Counted from the stretch's first letter, positions 53,001-60,608 are shown. The stretch is DNA of 64,000 nucleotides from Microbispora corallina (GCF_016863035.1 NZ_BOOC01000026.1:21569-85568); one strand, 5' to 3'. The notes: generated by a model not told the origin, from the letters alone. Numbers and translations: made by a program.

Positions 53001-53356
53001 TGCTGATCGACCTGATCAACCAGTACCGGGAGCAGGGCCTGGGGGTCGTGGAGGCGGTCCTGGAGGGCGGCAGGCGGCGTCTGCGGCCGATCCTGATGAC
53101 CGCGATCGCGACGATCTGCGCGCTGACGCCGATGGCGCTGGGCGTGACGGGGTCGGGCGGGTTCATCTCGCGGCCGCTGGCGATCGTGGTGATCGGCGGG
53201 CTGATCTCGTCCACGCTGCTGACGCTGGTGCTGGTGCCGACGCTGTACACGCTGGTCGAGCGGGCGAAGGAGCGCCTGCGGCGCACGCCCAAGCCGCCCG
53301 CCGGGGACGCCGACGTGAAGGTGTACGACAAGGAGGCGCTGACTCCTGCCGGCTGA
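50075..53356 (+). CDS. RND-superfamily efflux permease (AcrB/SwrC-like)
   Basis: A 1093-residue proton-driven exporter. TM1 is near residues 12-32, and large extracytoplasmic domains follow TM1 and TM7. TM4 carries the proton-relay pair D449-D450 (GRVVDDSIVVLENI). The C-terminal helix bundle contains IGLLLLTDTALGVPALIGMLMLIGIVVTNAIVLIDLINQYRE. A Gly/Ala/Gln/Arg-rich stretch at about 249-303 interrupts the first porter domain. No membrane-fusion or outer-membrane partner is present, as in Bacillus SwrC. AGGAGA precedes the ATG. The divergent MarR protein probably represses it. Confidence 0.92.
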   Translation: MTALARLSLANRTLVIMIVLVLGAFGAFAIPSLKQQLFPSLEFPMAFAVASYPGAAPEIVEEQVTKPIEGAFQGLPGVTTITSTSKEGSAQVQVAYEYGTDVDDVVSKMQQAVNRIKPQLPSDVDPQIVSGGTDDIPVMSLAVGDAGDPHGMFEKIERIMVPELQAITGVRDVTVSGAGEKQVVITADQDELKKRGLSASAIADLLRSNGVAIPAGTLTEDSRTLTVQTGDQVRSVDDLRNLYLAPAVPATALGQAGGQAGRQGLPQGTAGLGGQAAGRAGGLGAAAARGGAAPRALPAPKPVRLGDVADIAIKDAPATSITRTNGDTTLGVAISMTADGNAVQISHDVNAKLPELTRQLGDVAQLTVVFDQAPYVERSIEDLTTEGLLGLAFAVLVILVFLLSVRSTLVTAVSIPVSVVVALIALWLGDYSLNLLTLGALTIAVGRVVDDSIVVLENIKRHLGYGEEKRRAILTAVREVSGAVTASTLTTVAVFLPIAFVGGLVGQLFGPFSITVTVALLASLFVALTVIPVLAYWFLKTPDLTPQEAEAVREEAERRELRSPLQRAYLPVLRFATRRRFVTLLIGLVVFVGTMGLAPRLKTNFLDNSGNNTTQISQRMPAGTDLATTDAAAKQIETVLRSTSGVKSYQVTVGGGNRLFGGLGGGSDRASYSITLDDGVDTAAVEEGLRTRLKTLQSIGDVTVGAQGGGGFNSDQVQVILQGSDTTTLKTAAASVRDAMAEVSGLRDVSSNLEDSAPRVEVHVNREKAAAKGLTEAAVGQAVAQAFRGATIGSLDVDGRSSDVVLRQGEAPADLTAIRKLELPAASGTVRLSDVADVVKADGPTQITRQDGDRTATVSGAADASNLGAITSKVTDRLNAMTLPDGVSWKIGGASSDQQDAFRDLGLAMLLAIAIVFMIMVATFRSLVQPLILLVSIPFAATGAIGLLLLTDTALGVPALIGMLMLIGIVVTNAIVLIDLINQYREQGLGVVEAVLEGGRRRLRPILMTAIATICALTPMALGVTGSGGFISRPLAIVVIGGLISSTLLTLVLVPTLYTLVERAKERLRRTPKPPAGDADVKVYDKEALTPAG

Positions 53357-53453
53357 CTCCTGCCGGGTCATTCCCTGGCGGCCGCCCCGCCCGCGTGACC
53401 GGGGTGGCCGCCGGGACCGATGAGTCTCCCGCCCGCCGGCCGTCGTACCCTAC

Positions 53454-54542
53454 GTGGACATCGACGACCGGCGGGGACGGGTGCGGATGGCGGGCGAGGA
53501 CGGGCGGCGCGGGGACGCGGAGCAGGGGCTCGCCGAGGCGGCCCGTGCGGGCGACGAGGCGGCCTTCGCCACGCTGACCGAACGGTACCGGCGGGAGATC
53601 CAGCTGCACTGCTACCGGATGCTCGGGTCGCTGGAGGACGCCGAGGACCTGGTGCAGGAGACGCTGCTGCGGGCCTGGCGGGGCCGGGCCACGTTCGAGG
53701 GCCGTTCGACGTTCCGCGCCTGGCTGTACCGGATCGCCACCAACGCCTGCCTGGACGCGCTGGAACGGCGGCCGCGCCGGGTGCTGCCCCACCACCTGCG
53801 GCCGCCGTCGGACCCGTCGCAGCCGCTGCCGCCGCGGACCGACGTGCCGTGGCTGCAGCCGTACCCGGACCTGCTGCTGGAGGGGATCGCGGCGGGCGGC
53901 GACAGCCCCGACGGAGCGGTCGTGGCCAGGGAGACGGTCGAGCTGGCGTTCCTGGCCGCATTGCAGCACCTGCCGCCGCGGCAGCGGGCGGTGCTGGTGC
54001 TGCGGGACGTCCTCGGCCACCCGGCGGGGGAGACGGCGGCGCTGCTGGAGGCCAGCGTGGCGGCGGTCAACAGCGCCCTGCAGCGGGCCCGGGCCACGCT
54101 GAAGGAGCACCTGCCGCAACGGCGGCTCGACTGGGCGCCCACGTCCGGCCCCACCCAGGGGGAGCGGGAGGTGCTGCGCCGGCTGATGGCGGCCTACGAG
54201 CGGGCCGACGCCGCCGCGGTGGCCGGGCTGCTGGCCGAGGACGCGCGGGCGACGATGCCGCCGTACCCGATGTGGTTCCAGGGCCGCGACCCCATCGTGC
54301 GGGCGCTGGCCGAGAGCTTCGACCCGGCCTCGCCCAACTACCAGGGCCGGTTCCGGATGGTCGCGGTGGGGGCGAACCTGCAGCCGGCGGTCGCCGCCTA
54401 CGTGCGCCGCCCGTCCGACGAGGGGTACCCGGCGTTCGGCGTGTCGGTCCTGCGGATCGAGGCGGGGCTGGTGGTGGAGTTCACCGCGTTCGGCCCCGAG
54501 CTGTTCCCGGCGTTCGGCCTGCCGCCCGAACTGGACCGATGA
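53454..54542 (+). CDS. ECF sigma factor with SnoaL-like C-terminal domain (paralogue 2)
   Basis: A 362-residue group IV sigma factor of the same family as 45511-46557. Region 2 is LQLHCYRMLG-like (IQLHCYRMLGSLEDAEDLVQ), the linker contains DVPWLQPYPDLLLEGIA, and region 4 is LQHLPPRQRAVLVLRDVLGHPAGETAALL. The SnoaL-like domain starts with LMAAYERADAAAVAGLLAEDARATMPPYPMWFQG. The GTG at 53454 or the ATG at 53487 could be the start. It precedes a RibD-like reductase gene, a frequent partner of such sigma factors. Confidence 0.88.
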   Translation: MDIDDRRGRVRMAGEDGRRGDAEQGLAEAARAGDEAAFATLTERYRREIQLHCYRMLGSLEDAEDLVQETLLRAWRGRATFEGRSTFRAWLYRIATNACLDALERRPRRVLPHHLRPPSDPSQPLPPRTDVPWLQPYPDLLLEGIAAGGDSPDGAVVARETVELAFLAALQHLPPRQRAVLVLRDVLGHPAGETAALLEASVAAVNSALQRARATLKEHLPQRRLDWAPTSGPTQGEREVLRRLMAAYERADAAAVAGLLAEDARATMPPYPMWFQGRDPIVRALAESFDPASPNYQGRFRMVAVGANLQPAVAAYVRRPSDEGYPAFGVSVLRIEAGLVVEFTAFGPELFPAFGLPPELDR

Positions 54543-54603
54543 GTTCCGGGACGGGGGGCCGTCGTACGAGGTGAACGGCAACCCCGGCGGAAGGCGGATC
54601 ACC

Positions 54604-55173
54604 ATGACCGACGGCATCGTCCTGTGGCACGTCACGATGTCCCTGGACGGCTTCATCACCGGTCCCGGCGACGCGATGGACTGGATCTCGGGCCACTCCG
54701 GGCCCAACCCCGAGGTGGACGAGGTCCTCACGACGACCGGCGCGGTGCTCGCGGGCCGGCGCAGCCACGACGTCGGCGCGGGACGCGGCCACCGGTTGTA
54801 CGGCGGGGCCTGGGAGGGGCCGGTGTTCGTCCTCACCCACCGCCCGGCGAACCCGTACCCGGGGGTCACGTTCCTCACCTGCGGGGTGAGGGAGGCGGTG
54901 GAGACGGCGCTGGCCGCGGCCGGAGGCGGGAACGTGGTCCTGGTCGGCGCCGACCTCGCCCGCCAGTGCCTCGCCGAGGGACTGGTCGGCGAGATCCTCG
55001 TCCACGTGGCGCCCGTCCTGCTCGGCGACGGCGTCCGCCTCCACGAGGCCGCGGGGACGCGGCGGGTGACCCTCGACACGGCCGGCGTGAACCGGGCGGG
55101 CGGCGTCGCCAACCTGCGCTACCGCGTCCGCCGGGAGGTCCCCGCGGGCCGCGACCACCCGTGGGCTCAATAG
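54604..55173 (+). CDS. Dihydrofolate reductase-like (RibD C-terminal) protein
   Basis: A 189-residue RibD_C/DHFR-fold protein (VTMSLDGFITGPGDAMDWI at residues 8-26, GAVLAGRRSHD near 45, GNVVLVGADLARQCLAEGLVGEILVHVAPVLLGDG near 100-137). These single-domain proteins bind NADPH but most have no known substrate. GGAAGG lies before the ATG at 54604. Its TAG stop forms part of the possible -10 element of purB. Confidence 0.85.
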   Translation: MTDGIVLWHVTMSLDGFITGPGDAMDWISGHSGPNPEVDEVLTTTGAVLAGRRSHDVGAGRGHRLYGGAWEGPVFVLTHRPANPYPGVTFLTCGVREAVETALAAAGGGNVVLVGADLARQCLAEGLVGEILVHVAPVLLGDGVRLHEAAGTRRVTLDTAGVNRAGGVANLRYRVRREVPAGRDHPWAQ

Positions 55174-55184
55174 ACTGGGCCAAC

Positions 55185-56612
55185 GTGAGTGCGAAGCCGC
55201 GTATCCCGAATGTCCTGGCCACCCGCTACGCGTCCGCGGAGCTGGCCCGCCTGTGGTCCCCGGAGCACAAGGTCGTGCTCGAACGCCGGCTGTGGCTGGC
55301 CGTCCTGCGGGCCCAGGCCGACCTCGGGATCGACGTGCCCGAGCAGGCGGTCGCCGACTACGAGAAGGTCGTCGACCAGGTCGACCTCGCCTCGATCGCC
55401 GAGCGCGAACGGGTCACCCGGCACGACGTGAAGGCCCGCATCGAGGAGTTCAACGCCCTGGCCGGGCACGAGCAGGTCCACAAGGGCATGACCTCGCGCG
55501 ACCTCACGGAGAACGTCGAGCAGCTGCAGATCCGCGACAGCCTGCTGCTGGTGCGCGGCCGGGTCGTGGCGCTGCTCGCCCGGCTCGGCCGCCTGGCCGC
55601 CGAGCACACCGCCACGGTCATGGCGGGCCGCTCCCACAACGTCGCCGCCCAGGCGACAACGCTGGGCAAGCGGTTCGCCACCACGGCCGACGAGCTGATC
55701 GTGGCGTTCGAACGCCTGGAGGACCTGATCGGCCGCTACCCACTGCGCGGCGTGAAGGGCCCGGTCGGCACCGCCCAGGACATGCTCGACCTGCTGGGCG
55801 GCACGGACCGGCTCGCCGAACTGGAGGACCGTGTGGCCGCCCACCTCGGGTTCGCCCGCCGCTTCACCAGCGTCGGCCAGGTCTACCCGCGCTCGCTCGA
55901 CTACGACGTCCTGACCGCGCTGGTGCAGCTGGCCGCCGCGCCGTCGTCGCTGGCCAAGACGATCCGCCTGATGGCGGGGCACGAACTGGTCACCGAGGGC
56001 TTCAAGGAGGGCCAGGTCGGATCGTCGGCCATGCCCCACAAGATGAACACCCGCTCCTGCGAGCGGGTCAACGGCCTGACCGTCGTGCTGCGCGGCTACG
56101 CGTCGATGGCCGGGGAGCTGGCGGGGGACCAGTGGAACGAGGGCGACGTGTCCTGCTCCGTGGTGCGCCGGGTCGCCCTGCCGGACGCGTTCTTCGCCTT
56201 CGACGGGCTGGCTGAGACGATGCTCACCGTGCTCGACGAGTTCGGCGCGTTCCCGGCCGTGATCGAGGCCGAGCTCGACCGCTACCTGCCGTTCCTGTCG
56301 ACCACGAAGATGCTGATGGCCGCCGTGCGCGCCGGGGTCGGCCGCGAGACCGCCCACGAGATCATCAAGGAGCACGCGGTCGCCTCCGCCCTGGCCATGC
56401 GCTCCCGGGGCGCGGCCAACGAGCTGCTCGACCGGCTGGCCGCCGACGACCGCTTCCCCCTCGTCCGCGCCGACCTGGACGCCCTGCTCGCCGACCGGAT
56501 CTCCTTCACCGGAGCCGCGGCCGGTCAGGTCGCCGCCGTGGTCGAGCGGATCGGGGAGATCACCGCCCGCTACCCGGACGAGGCCGCGTACGCGCCCGGC
56601 GCGATCCTGTAG
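55185..56612 (+). CDS. purB: Adenylosuccinate lyase
   Basis: A 475-residue fumarase/aspartase-superfamily enzyme that splits SAICAR and adenylosuccinate in purine synthesis. The signature GSSAMPHKMN is near residue 279, HNV-type and GMTSRDLTEN motifs are present, and the length is normal. The GTG at 55185 gives VSAKPRIPNVLATRYAS, the usual actinobacterial N-terminus. TAGACT about 9 bases upstream could be a -10 box, implying a leaderless transcript. The GNAT gene overlaps its last base. Confidence 0.95.
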   Translation: MSAKPRIPNVLATRYASAELARLWSPEHKVVLERRLWLAVLRAQADLGIDVPEQAVADYEKVVDQVDLASIAERERVTRHDVKARIEEFNALAGHEQVHKGMTSRDLTENVEQLQIRDSLLLVRGRVVALLARLGRLAAEHTATVMAGRSHNVAAQATTLGKRFATTADELIVAFERLEDLIGRYPLRGVKGPVGTAQDMLDLLGGTDRLAELEDRVAAHLGFARRFTSVGQVYPRSLDYDVLTALVQLAAAPSSLAKTIRLMAGHELVTEGFKEGQVGSSAMPHKMNTRSCERVNGLTVVLRGYASMAGELAGDQWNEGDVSCSVVRRVALPDAFFAFDGLAETMLTVLDEFGAFPAVIEAELDRYLPFLSTTKMLMAAVRAGVGRETAHEIIKEHAVASALAMRSRGAANELLDRLAADDRFPLVRADLDALLADRISFTGAAAGQVAAVVERIGEITARYPDEAAYAPGAIL

Positions 56613-57352
56613 TGCGCGAGCTGTTCACCGTCGCCGAGGTGGAGGACGCCTGCGGCGGCGACGACCTGATCGTATGGGCCGCGCAGGGCATGCGGCCGGG
56701 TGTGCGGGCCTTCGCCCACGGGGACGGCGTCGCCGTCGCCAGCCCCCGCGCGTCCCGCCGCGACCGTCTCGCCGTACGGGGGGGCACGGCCGACGTGGCC
56801 GCCCTCGTCCGGCACGCCCTGGCCGAGGTGGGCCCGTCGTACCGGCCGTTCGGCGACGCCGCGCTCGTGGCGGAGGTCGCGCGGGCCGTGCCGGAACTGG
56901 CGTTCACCGCCGGGTTCTCCTGGATGACCACCACACGCCTGGCGGACCGGACGGACCGGGACGCCGGCGGGGCGCGCTGGCTCGACCCGGGGGAGGAGCC
57001 CGAGGTGACCGACCTGCTCACCTCGGCCAACCCCGACTCCTACGCCGTGCCGGGACTCCCGCGGGTACGCCGGTGGGCCGGGATCCGCGACGCCGGGGGA
57101 CGGCTGCTCGCGGTCGCGGCCGACGCCTGGTCGGCCCCCACGGTCGGCCTGCTCGCCGGCGTGGCCACCGCCGCCGAGGCCCGCGGGCGCGGGCTGGGGG
57201 AGCGGGTGTGCCGCTTTGTTGCCCGGGCCCTGCTGGACGAGCACGGCCGGGCGTCGCTGATGGTCGACGACGACAACCGGGCGGCCATCGGGGTCTACGC
57301 CCGGCTCGGCTTCGCCCGGCGCCGTGTCGCGGCCGCCGCCGTCCCTGACTGA
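56612..57352 (+). CDS. GNAT-family N-acetyltransferase
   Basis: A 246-residue protein with a C-terminal GNAT domain (VGLLAGVATAAEARGRGLGERVCRFVARALL, the acetyl-CoA loop being RGRGLG, and DNRAAIGVYARLGFARRR at the end). The N-terminal half is a divergent region likely shaping substrate specificity. The GTG start overlaps the purB stop by one base, so it is cotranscribed. The substrate is unknown. Confidence 0.82.
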   Translation: MRELFTVAEVEDACGGDDLIVWAAQGMRPGVRAFAHGDGVAVASPRASRRDRLAVRGGTADVAALVRHALAEVGPSYRPFGDAALVAEVARAVPELAFTAGFSWMTTTRLADRTDRDAGGARWLDPGEEPEVTDLLTSANPDSYAVPGLPRVRRWAGIRDAGGRLLAVAADAWSAPTVGLLAGVATAAEARGRGLGERVCRFVARALLDEHGRASLMVDDDNRAAIGVYARLGFARRRVAAAAVPD

Positions 57353-57425
57353 CGGGGTCCTGCGCCGTCCTCGCGGCGGTCAGGCGCTGACGGGGTCCTT
57401 ACGGCGGTCGGGGCGGGGCGGGGCC

Positions 57426-57465
57426 GGGCCGTCCCGCGCCGCGGTCAGGCCGCCCGGGACGGCCC
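57426..57465. terminator. Hairpin between GNAT and HAD genes
   Basis: GGGCCGTCCCG pairs perfectly with CGGGACGGCCC over 11 bp around an 18-base loop that contains the HAD stop codon. The location between convergent stops suggests a shared terminator. Confidence 0.55.
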
Positions 57466-58200
57466 GGCCCGGTGCGGGCGCAGCCCGTCGAGCCCGTTCA
57501 GTCCGTTCAGTCCGTTGAGCACGGCGGGCAGGTCGGTCAGCGTGGTCACCCGCGTCACCGACGCCGGCGCCGCGTCGCGGCGGTAGCGGTCCAGCCAGAC
57601 GCCGTGCATGCCGACCCTGGTCGGCCCGACGGCGTCGAGCATGAGGTTGTCGCCCACCAGCAGCACCTCCTGGGGGCGCAGCCCGAGCTTCGCGGCCGCC
57701 TCCAGGTAGCACTCGGCTGCCGGCTTGAAGTTGCCGCCCAGCGCGTCGGGCGTCAGGACCGGGTCGAGCCGGTCGAGCAGCCCGATGCGGCGCAGCTTCG
57801 CCTCCTGCTGCACCGGGGTCCCGTTGGTCAGCACCCCGAGCGTCAGCCCCCGGCCCTCCAGCGCGTCCAGCGTCGCGGCGGCGTCCGGGAAGGCCGTCCA
57901 CGCGTCCTCGTAGTGCAGGAGGAACTCGCCGTACGCCGCGTCGAGGTCGGCCGGGACGGGCAGGCAGAGCCGGCCGCAGAACTCGCGGAGCCGCCTGCGG
58001 CGCTGTTCGGCGAACGAGCACTCGCCGGCGTGCCAGGCCGGCAGATGCTTGTCCTCCAGGTCCAGCCACAGCGCGGGGGTCTCCATCAGCAGCTCGTGGC
58101 CGGGGCTGAGCGCCTCCGTCCAGCGGGTCGCGGCGTAGGCGACCGCCCGCCGATGATCGAAAAGGGTCTCGTCGAGGTCGAACAGAATGGCCCTGATCAC
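57445..58200 (-). CDS. HAD-superfamily hydrolase (YjjG/haloacid dehalogenase-like)
   Basis: A 251-residue phosphatase-like protein. Motif I is FDLDETLFD (nucleophile D8, D10), motif II GVLTNG, motif III NFKPAAECY, and motif IV VGDNLMLDAV. This subgroup (YjjG-like) hydrolyses nucleotides or sugar phosphates. The start is a GTG at 58200 giving MIRAILFDLDET. The C-terminus has an NGL repeat coded by a 9-bp tandem repeat at 57487-57522. Confidence 0.9.
   Translation of the reverse strand: MIRAILFDLDETLFDHRRAVAYAATRWTEALSPGHELLMETPALWLDLEDKHLPAWHAGECSFAEQRRRRLREFCGRLCLPVPADLDAAYGEFLLHYEDAWTAFPDAAATLDALEGRGLTLGVLTNGTPVQQEAKLRRIGLLDRLDPVLTPDALGGNFKPAAECYLEAAAKLGLRPQEVLLVGDNLMLDAVGPTRVGMHGVWLDRYRRDAAPASVTRVTTLTDLPAVLNGLNGLNGLDGLRPHRAGPSRAA
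57487..57522. repeat. 9-bp tandem repeat at the 3' end of the HAD gene
   Basis: Four 9-bp units related to GTTCAGTCC occur in a row, the two central ones identical. On the minus strand they code Asn-Gly-Leu and Asp-Gly-Leu units near the C-terminus. Confidence 0.8.
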
Positions 58201-58275
58201 GAACACCAATCCTTGACAGGGACTGTTTCGGCCGCGTTTCCGCTTGATGAAACCCCGACTCCTTCCTGACCGGAG

Positions 58276-58305
58276 ATGACAGGTAGGTTTTTTCCTACGT
58301 ATTAT
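58276..58305 (+). promoter_or_regulatory. Promoter with operator for the ArsR/SRPBCC operon
   Basis: ATGACA (58276-58281), an 18-bp spacer and TATTAT (58300-58305) form a vegetative-type promoter. The inverted repeat GTAGG-TTTTTT-CCTAC (58283-58298) fills the spacer, so a bound repressor would block RNA polymerase. The ArsR-type protein coded just downstream is the obvious candidate. Confidence 0.72.
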
Positions 58306-58344
58306 GGGGCGCATGGACACCAGCGACGCGCCCGGAGGTGTGCC

Positions 58345-58764
58345 GTGACGACGACGGTCGAGGCCCCGGAAGACCGCGTCTTCGCCGCCCTGGCCAGCCC
58401 CGTCCGCCGCGAGGTGCTGCGCCTGCTCCGCGAGGAGGGCCCCCAGCCCGTACGGCGGCTGGCCGGCCACTTCGACATGACCCGGCCCAGCTTCTCCGAG
58501 CACCTGCGCGTGCTGCGCGAAGCCGGACTGGTCAGCGAGCGCAAGGTCGGCCGCGAACGGCTCTACCGGCTGGAGGCGGTGCCGCTCACCCAGGTGCGGG
58601 AGTGGCTCACCCCCTACGAGCGGTTCTGGCGCGAACGCCTGGCCGGCCTGCGCGACCTGCTCGACACCATGGACGACGGGGACGACAGGGACGGCGGCGA
58701 CGAACACCCCGGAGCCGTGCAGGACGGCCCCGCAAGCACCCGGAATCAGGAGGACACCCGATGA
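58345..58764 (+). CDS. ArsR-family transcriptional regulator
   Basis: A 139-residue winged-helix protein. The HTH (EGPQPVRRLAGHFDMTRPSFSEHLRVLREAGLV, residues 32-65) and the wing (SERKVGRERLYRLEA) are standard. No metal-binding cysteines are present, so it belongs to the non-metal group commonly paired with SRPBCC proteins. GGAGG is 7 bases before the GTG start. It overlaps the SRPBCC gene by 4 bp and probably autoregulates through the inverted repeat upstream. Confidence 0.9.
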   Translation: MTTTVEAPEDRVFAALASPVRREVLRLLREEGPQPVRRLAGHFDMTRPSFSEHLRVLREAGLVSERKVGRERLYRLEAVPLTQVREWLTPYERFWRERLAGLRDLLDTMDDGDDRDGGDEHPGAVQDGPASTRNQEDTR

Positions 58765-59231
58765 CCCACGACGACGACCCGACCGTGCTGCGCGTCGACC
58801 AGTTCCTGGCCCACCCGCCCGCCCGCGTGTGGCGCGCCCTCACCGAGCCCGACCTGCTCGCGCAGTGGCTCATGCCCGGCGACTTCCGCCTCGAGGTCGG
58901 CCACCGGTACACGATGCACACCACACCCAGGCCCGGCACCGGCTTCTCCGGCGTCGTCCAGGCCGAGGTGCTGGCCTTCGAACCCCAGCGCATGCTCCGC
59001 CTGTCCTGGCAGGACGGCGACCCCGCCAACCCCAGCGGCTCCGACTGGACCATCACCTGGACCCTGGAACCCGAAGGCCGGGGCACCCGCCTGTTCCTCC
59101 TGCACGAGGGCTTCGACCCCGACAACGAACTGCAGCGCCGCGCCCACTCGATCATGGGGGAGGGCTGGCGCGCGATGACCAGCCGAAGCCTGGTCGCCGT
59201 CCTCGACCGGCTGGCCGCCCCGGCCCGCTGA
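58761..59231 (+). CDS. SRPBCC (AHSA1-like) ligand-binding protein
   Basis: A 156-residue START/Bet v1-fold protein. HPPARVWRALTEPDLLAQWLMPGDFRLEVGHRYTM and the later LSWQDGDP...SDWTITWTLEPEGRGTRLFLLHEGF are typical of AHSA1-type proteins in ArsR operons. It probably binds a hydrophobic ligand. AGGAGG precedes the ATG, which overlaps the ArsR stop. Confidence 0.9.
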   Translation: MTHDDDPTVLRVDQFLAHPPARVWRALTEPDLLAQWLMPGDFRLEVGHRYTMHTTPRPGTGFSGVVQAEVLAFEPQRMLRLSWQDGDPANPSGSDWTITWTLEPEGRGTRLFLLHEGFDPDNELQRRAHSIMGEGWRAMTSRSLVAVLDRLAAPAR

Positions 59232-59571
59232 ACCCCGCCGTCCCGGTCTCCGTACGGCAGGGGAGCGGGGCGGGGCGCCCCTCGGACATTGCCGGCTCGG
59301 CGGTGGCGGTGCGGTGGTAGTGGTGGGCCGGGGGCGGTTGTGCGCCGGTGCGCGGGCGGCATCAGGATCGGCACCGGAGAGAGGCGGGGCCGCCCCTCGG
59401 ACGGCGGCGGCGCACCGGGCGGCATCGGCGCCCGCTCGGGCGCCGGGCGGCATCGGCTGCCCGAGCGAGGCCGGGCCCCCCACACGTCCTCGCTCCAGCA
59501 GCCGCCCGTCCACGGCAGCCGTCCGTCGCCGTCAGCCGTCCGGGGGAGTGAACCCCCGGGGGAGTGAACCG
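59232..59571. other. Gene-free stretch of 340 bp
   Basis: I see no convincing gene. The stretch has a weak direct repeat of a GCGGGGC...CCCCTCGGAC block (about 59268-59286 and 59383-59402), GGGCGGCATCGG repeats, and the hairpin at 59541-59558. It separates the SRPBCC and TipA-like genes, which converge. Confidence 0.6.
59541..59558. terminator. Hairpin after the TipA-like gene
   Basis: CGGGGG and CCCCCG flank the loop AGTGAA, and the unit is then partly repeated (GGGGGAGTGAACC at 59558-59570). It lies just beyond the TipA-like stop codon. The sequence is nearly that of the hairpin at 48518-48534. Confidence 0.5.
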
Positions 59572-60330
59572 TCAGGCGTGCCGCTCCGCGTTGGCCACGA
59601 TGGCGTCGCGGACGTACCCGCTCAGACCCTCGGCCACGTTCTCGTAGTTGGCCGCGAACCGGGGGTCGGCCACGTACATCTCGCCGAGACCCCGGTGCAT
59701 CTCATACGAGCAGTCGTAGAACCAGCGCGTGATGTGGGCGCGGTGCCGCTCGGCCGTGTCCGTCACCCGCTCACCCCCGGCCGGCTCCCCGGCCGCGTAC
59801 GCCGCCGCGAACTCCCGCAGGATCTCCCCGGCCTCGCCCGTGATCGTCTTCCAGTCGTCCTTGGTGTACCGGGCGGTCCGGCGACGGCTCTGCTCGAACG
59901 CGTCGGTGCCGCCCCACCGCTCCTCGACCTCCTCCGCGTGCTCATCCGGATCGAAGTCGCCGAAAACCTCGAACCGCTCCTCAGGCGTCAGATCGATGCC
60001 CATCGTGTGCGCCTCCATGGCCCTCTCGACCGCCGCCGCCATCGCCTCCAGACGACCGATCCGCCGCCGCAGCAGCTCGTGCTGACGCCGCAGGTGCGTC
60101 AGTGGATCGGCGCCAGGCTCGTCGAGGATGGCGGTGATCTCTTCCAGGGAGAACCCGAGCTCCCGGTAGAACAGCACCTGCTGCAGGCGCTCCACGTCGC
60201 GGTCCGTATACCGCCGATAGCCCGCAGACGTGCGCTCTCCCGGCGACAGCAGACCGATCTCGTCGTAGTGGTGCAACGTCCGCACGGTGACCCCGGCGAA
60301 ACGGGCGAGCTGCCCGACCGAGTAGCCCAT
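59572..60330 (-). CDS. TipA-like MerR-family regulator
   Basis: A 252-residue MerR regulator. The HTH/wing (YSVGQLARFAGVTVRTLHHYDEIGLLSP...YRRYTDRD) spans 3-45, a coiled coil follows to about 105, and residues 110-252 form a TipAS domain. In TipAL a cysteine of this domain binds thiopeptide antibiotics covalently. The equivalent C207 is present in WFYDCSYEMH, followed by MYVADPRFAANYE. A multidrug or thiopeptide sensor is inferred. GGAGGAGG precedes the ATG. Confidence 0.9.
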   Translation of the reverse strand: MGYSVGQLARFAGVTVRTLHHYDEIGLLSPGERTSAGYRRYTDRDVERLQQVLFYRELGFSLEEITAILDEPGADPLTHLRRQHELLRRRIGRLEAMAAAVERAMEAHTMGIDLTPEERFEVFGDFDPDEHAEEVEERWGGTDAFEQSRRRTARYTKDDWKTITGEAGEILREFAAAYAAGEPAGGERVTDTAERHRAHITRWFYDCSYEMHRGLGEMYVADPRFAANYENVAEGLSGYVRDAIVANAERHA

Positions 60331-60353
60331 GGCCCTCCTCCATTCCGCCGCCC

Positions 60354-60384
60354 AGCCTCCGGCCTGCCGTTACGTGAGGGTCAA
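60354..60384 (-). promoter_or_regulatory. MerR-type promoter of the TipA-like gene
   Basis: On the minus strand TTGACC (60384-60379) is separated by 19 bp from GAGGCT (60359-60354). The spacer begins CTCACGTAACG, similar to the site used by Streptomyces TipA. The weak -10 and long spacer fit activator-dependent autoregulation. Confidence 0.6.
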
Positions 60385-60401
60385 GCCGCCGAACCATCAT
60401 C

Positions 60402-60581
60402 GTGGTGTGCGGCCCTCCCGCCGTGGCCGCCGCCGCGGCCGCCGTCCTGGCCGCCGTCCTGGCCGCCGTCCTGGCCGCCGTCGTCGTCGCGGTCGTACCC
60501 GCCCGCCCGGTGGCCGGCCGAGAGGTGGCTGGCTACCACCAGAGCGCCCTCGGCGATTGGGGAGGCGTCGACGCCGCCTAA
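60402..60581 (+). CDS. Possible small hydrophobic membrane peptide
   Basis: A 59-codon frame opening with GTG GTG. Residues 6-32 are almost purely Ala, Val and Leu (a VLAA repeat) and would form one membrane helix. The rest is a polar tail ending GDWGGVDAA. Third codon positions are nearly all G or C. There is no clear ribosome-binding site, and the helix comes from a 12-bp tandem repeat, so it could be chance. I do not recognise it. Confidence 0.3.
   Translation: MVCGPPAVAAAAAAVLAAVLAAVLAAVVVAVVPARPVAGREVAGYHQSALGDWGGVDAA
60440..60482. repeat. 12-bp tandem repeat between TipA-like and recombinase genes
   Basis: The unit GCCGTCCTGGCC is repeated about three and a half times. It would code the Ala-Val-Leu-Ala helix of the small plus-strand ORF. 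If the ORF is not real it is an intergenic microrepeat. Confidence 0.8.
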
Positions 60582-60608
60582 CGGGTGACAGCGTCCCGTC
60601 GCGGGCGC

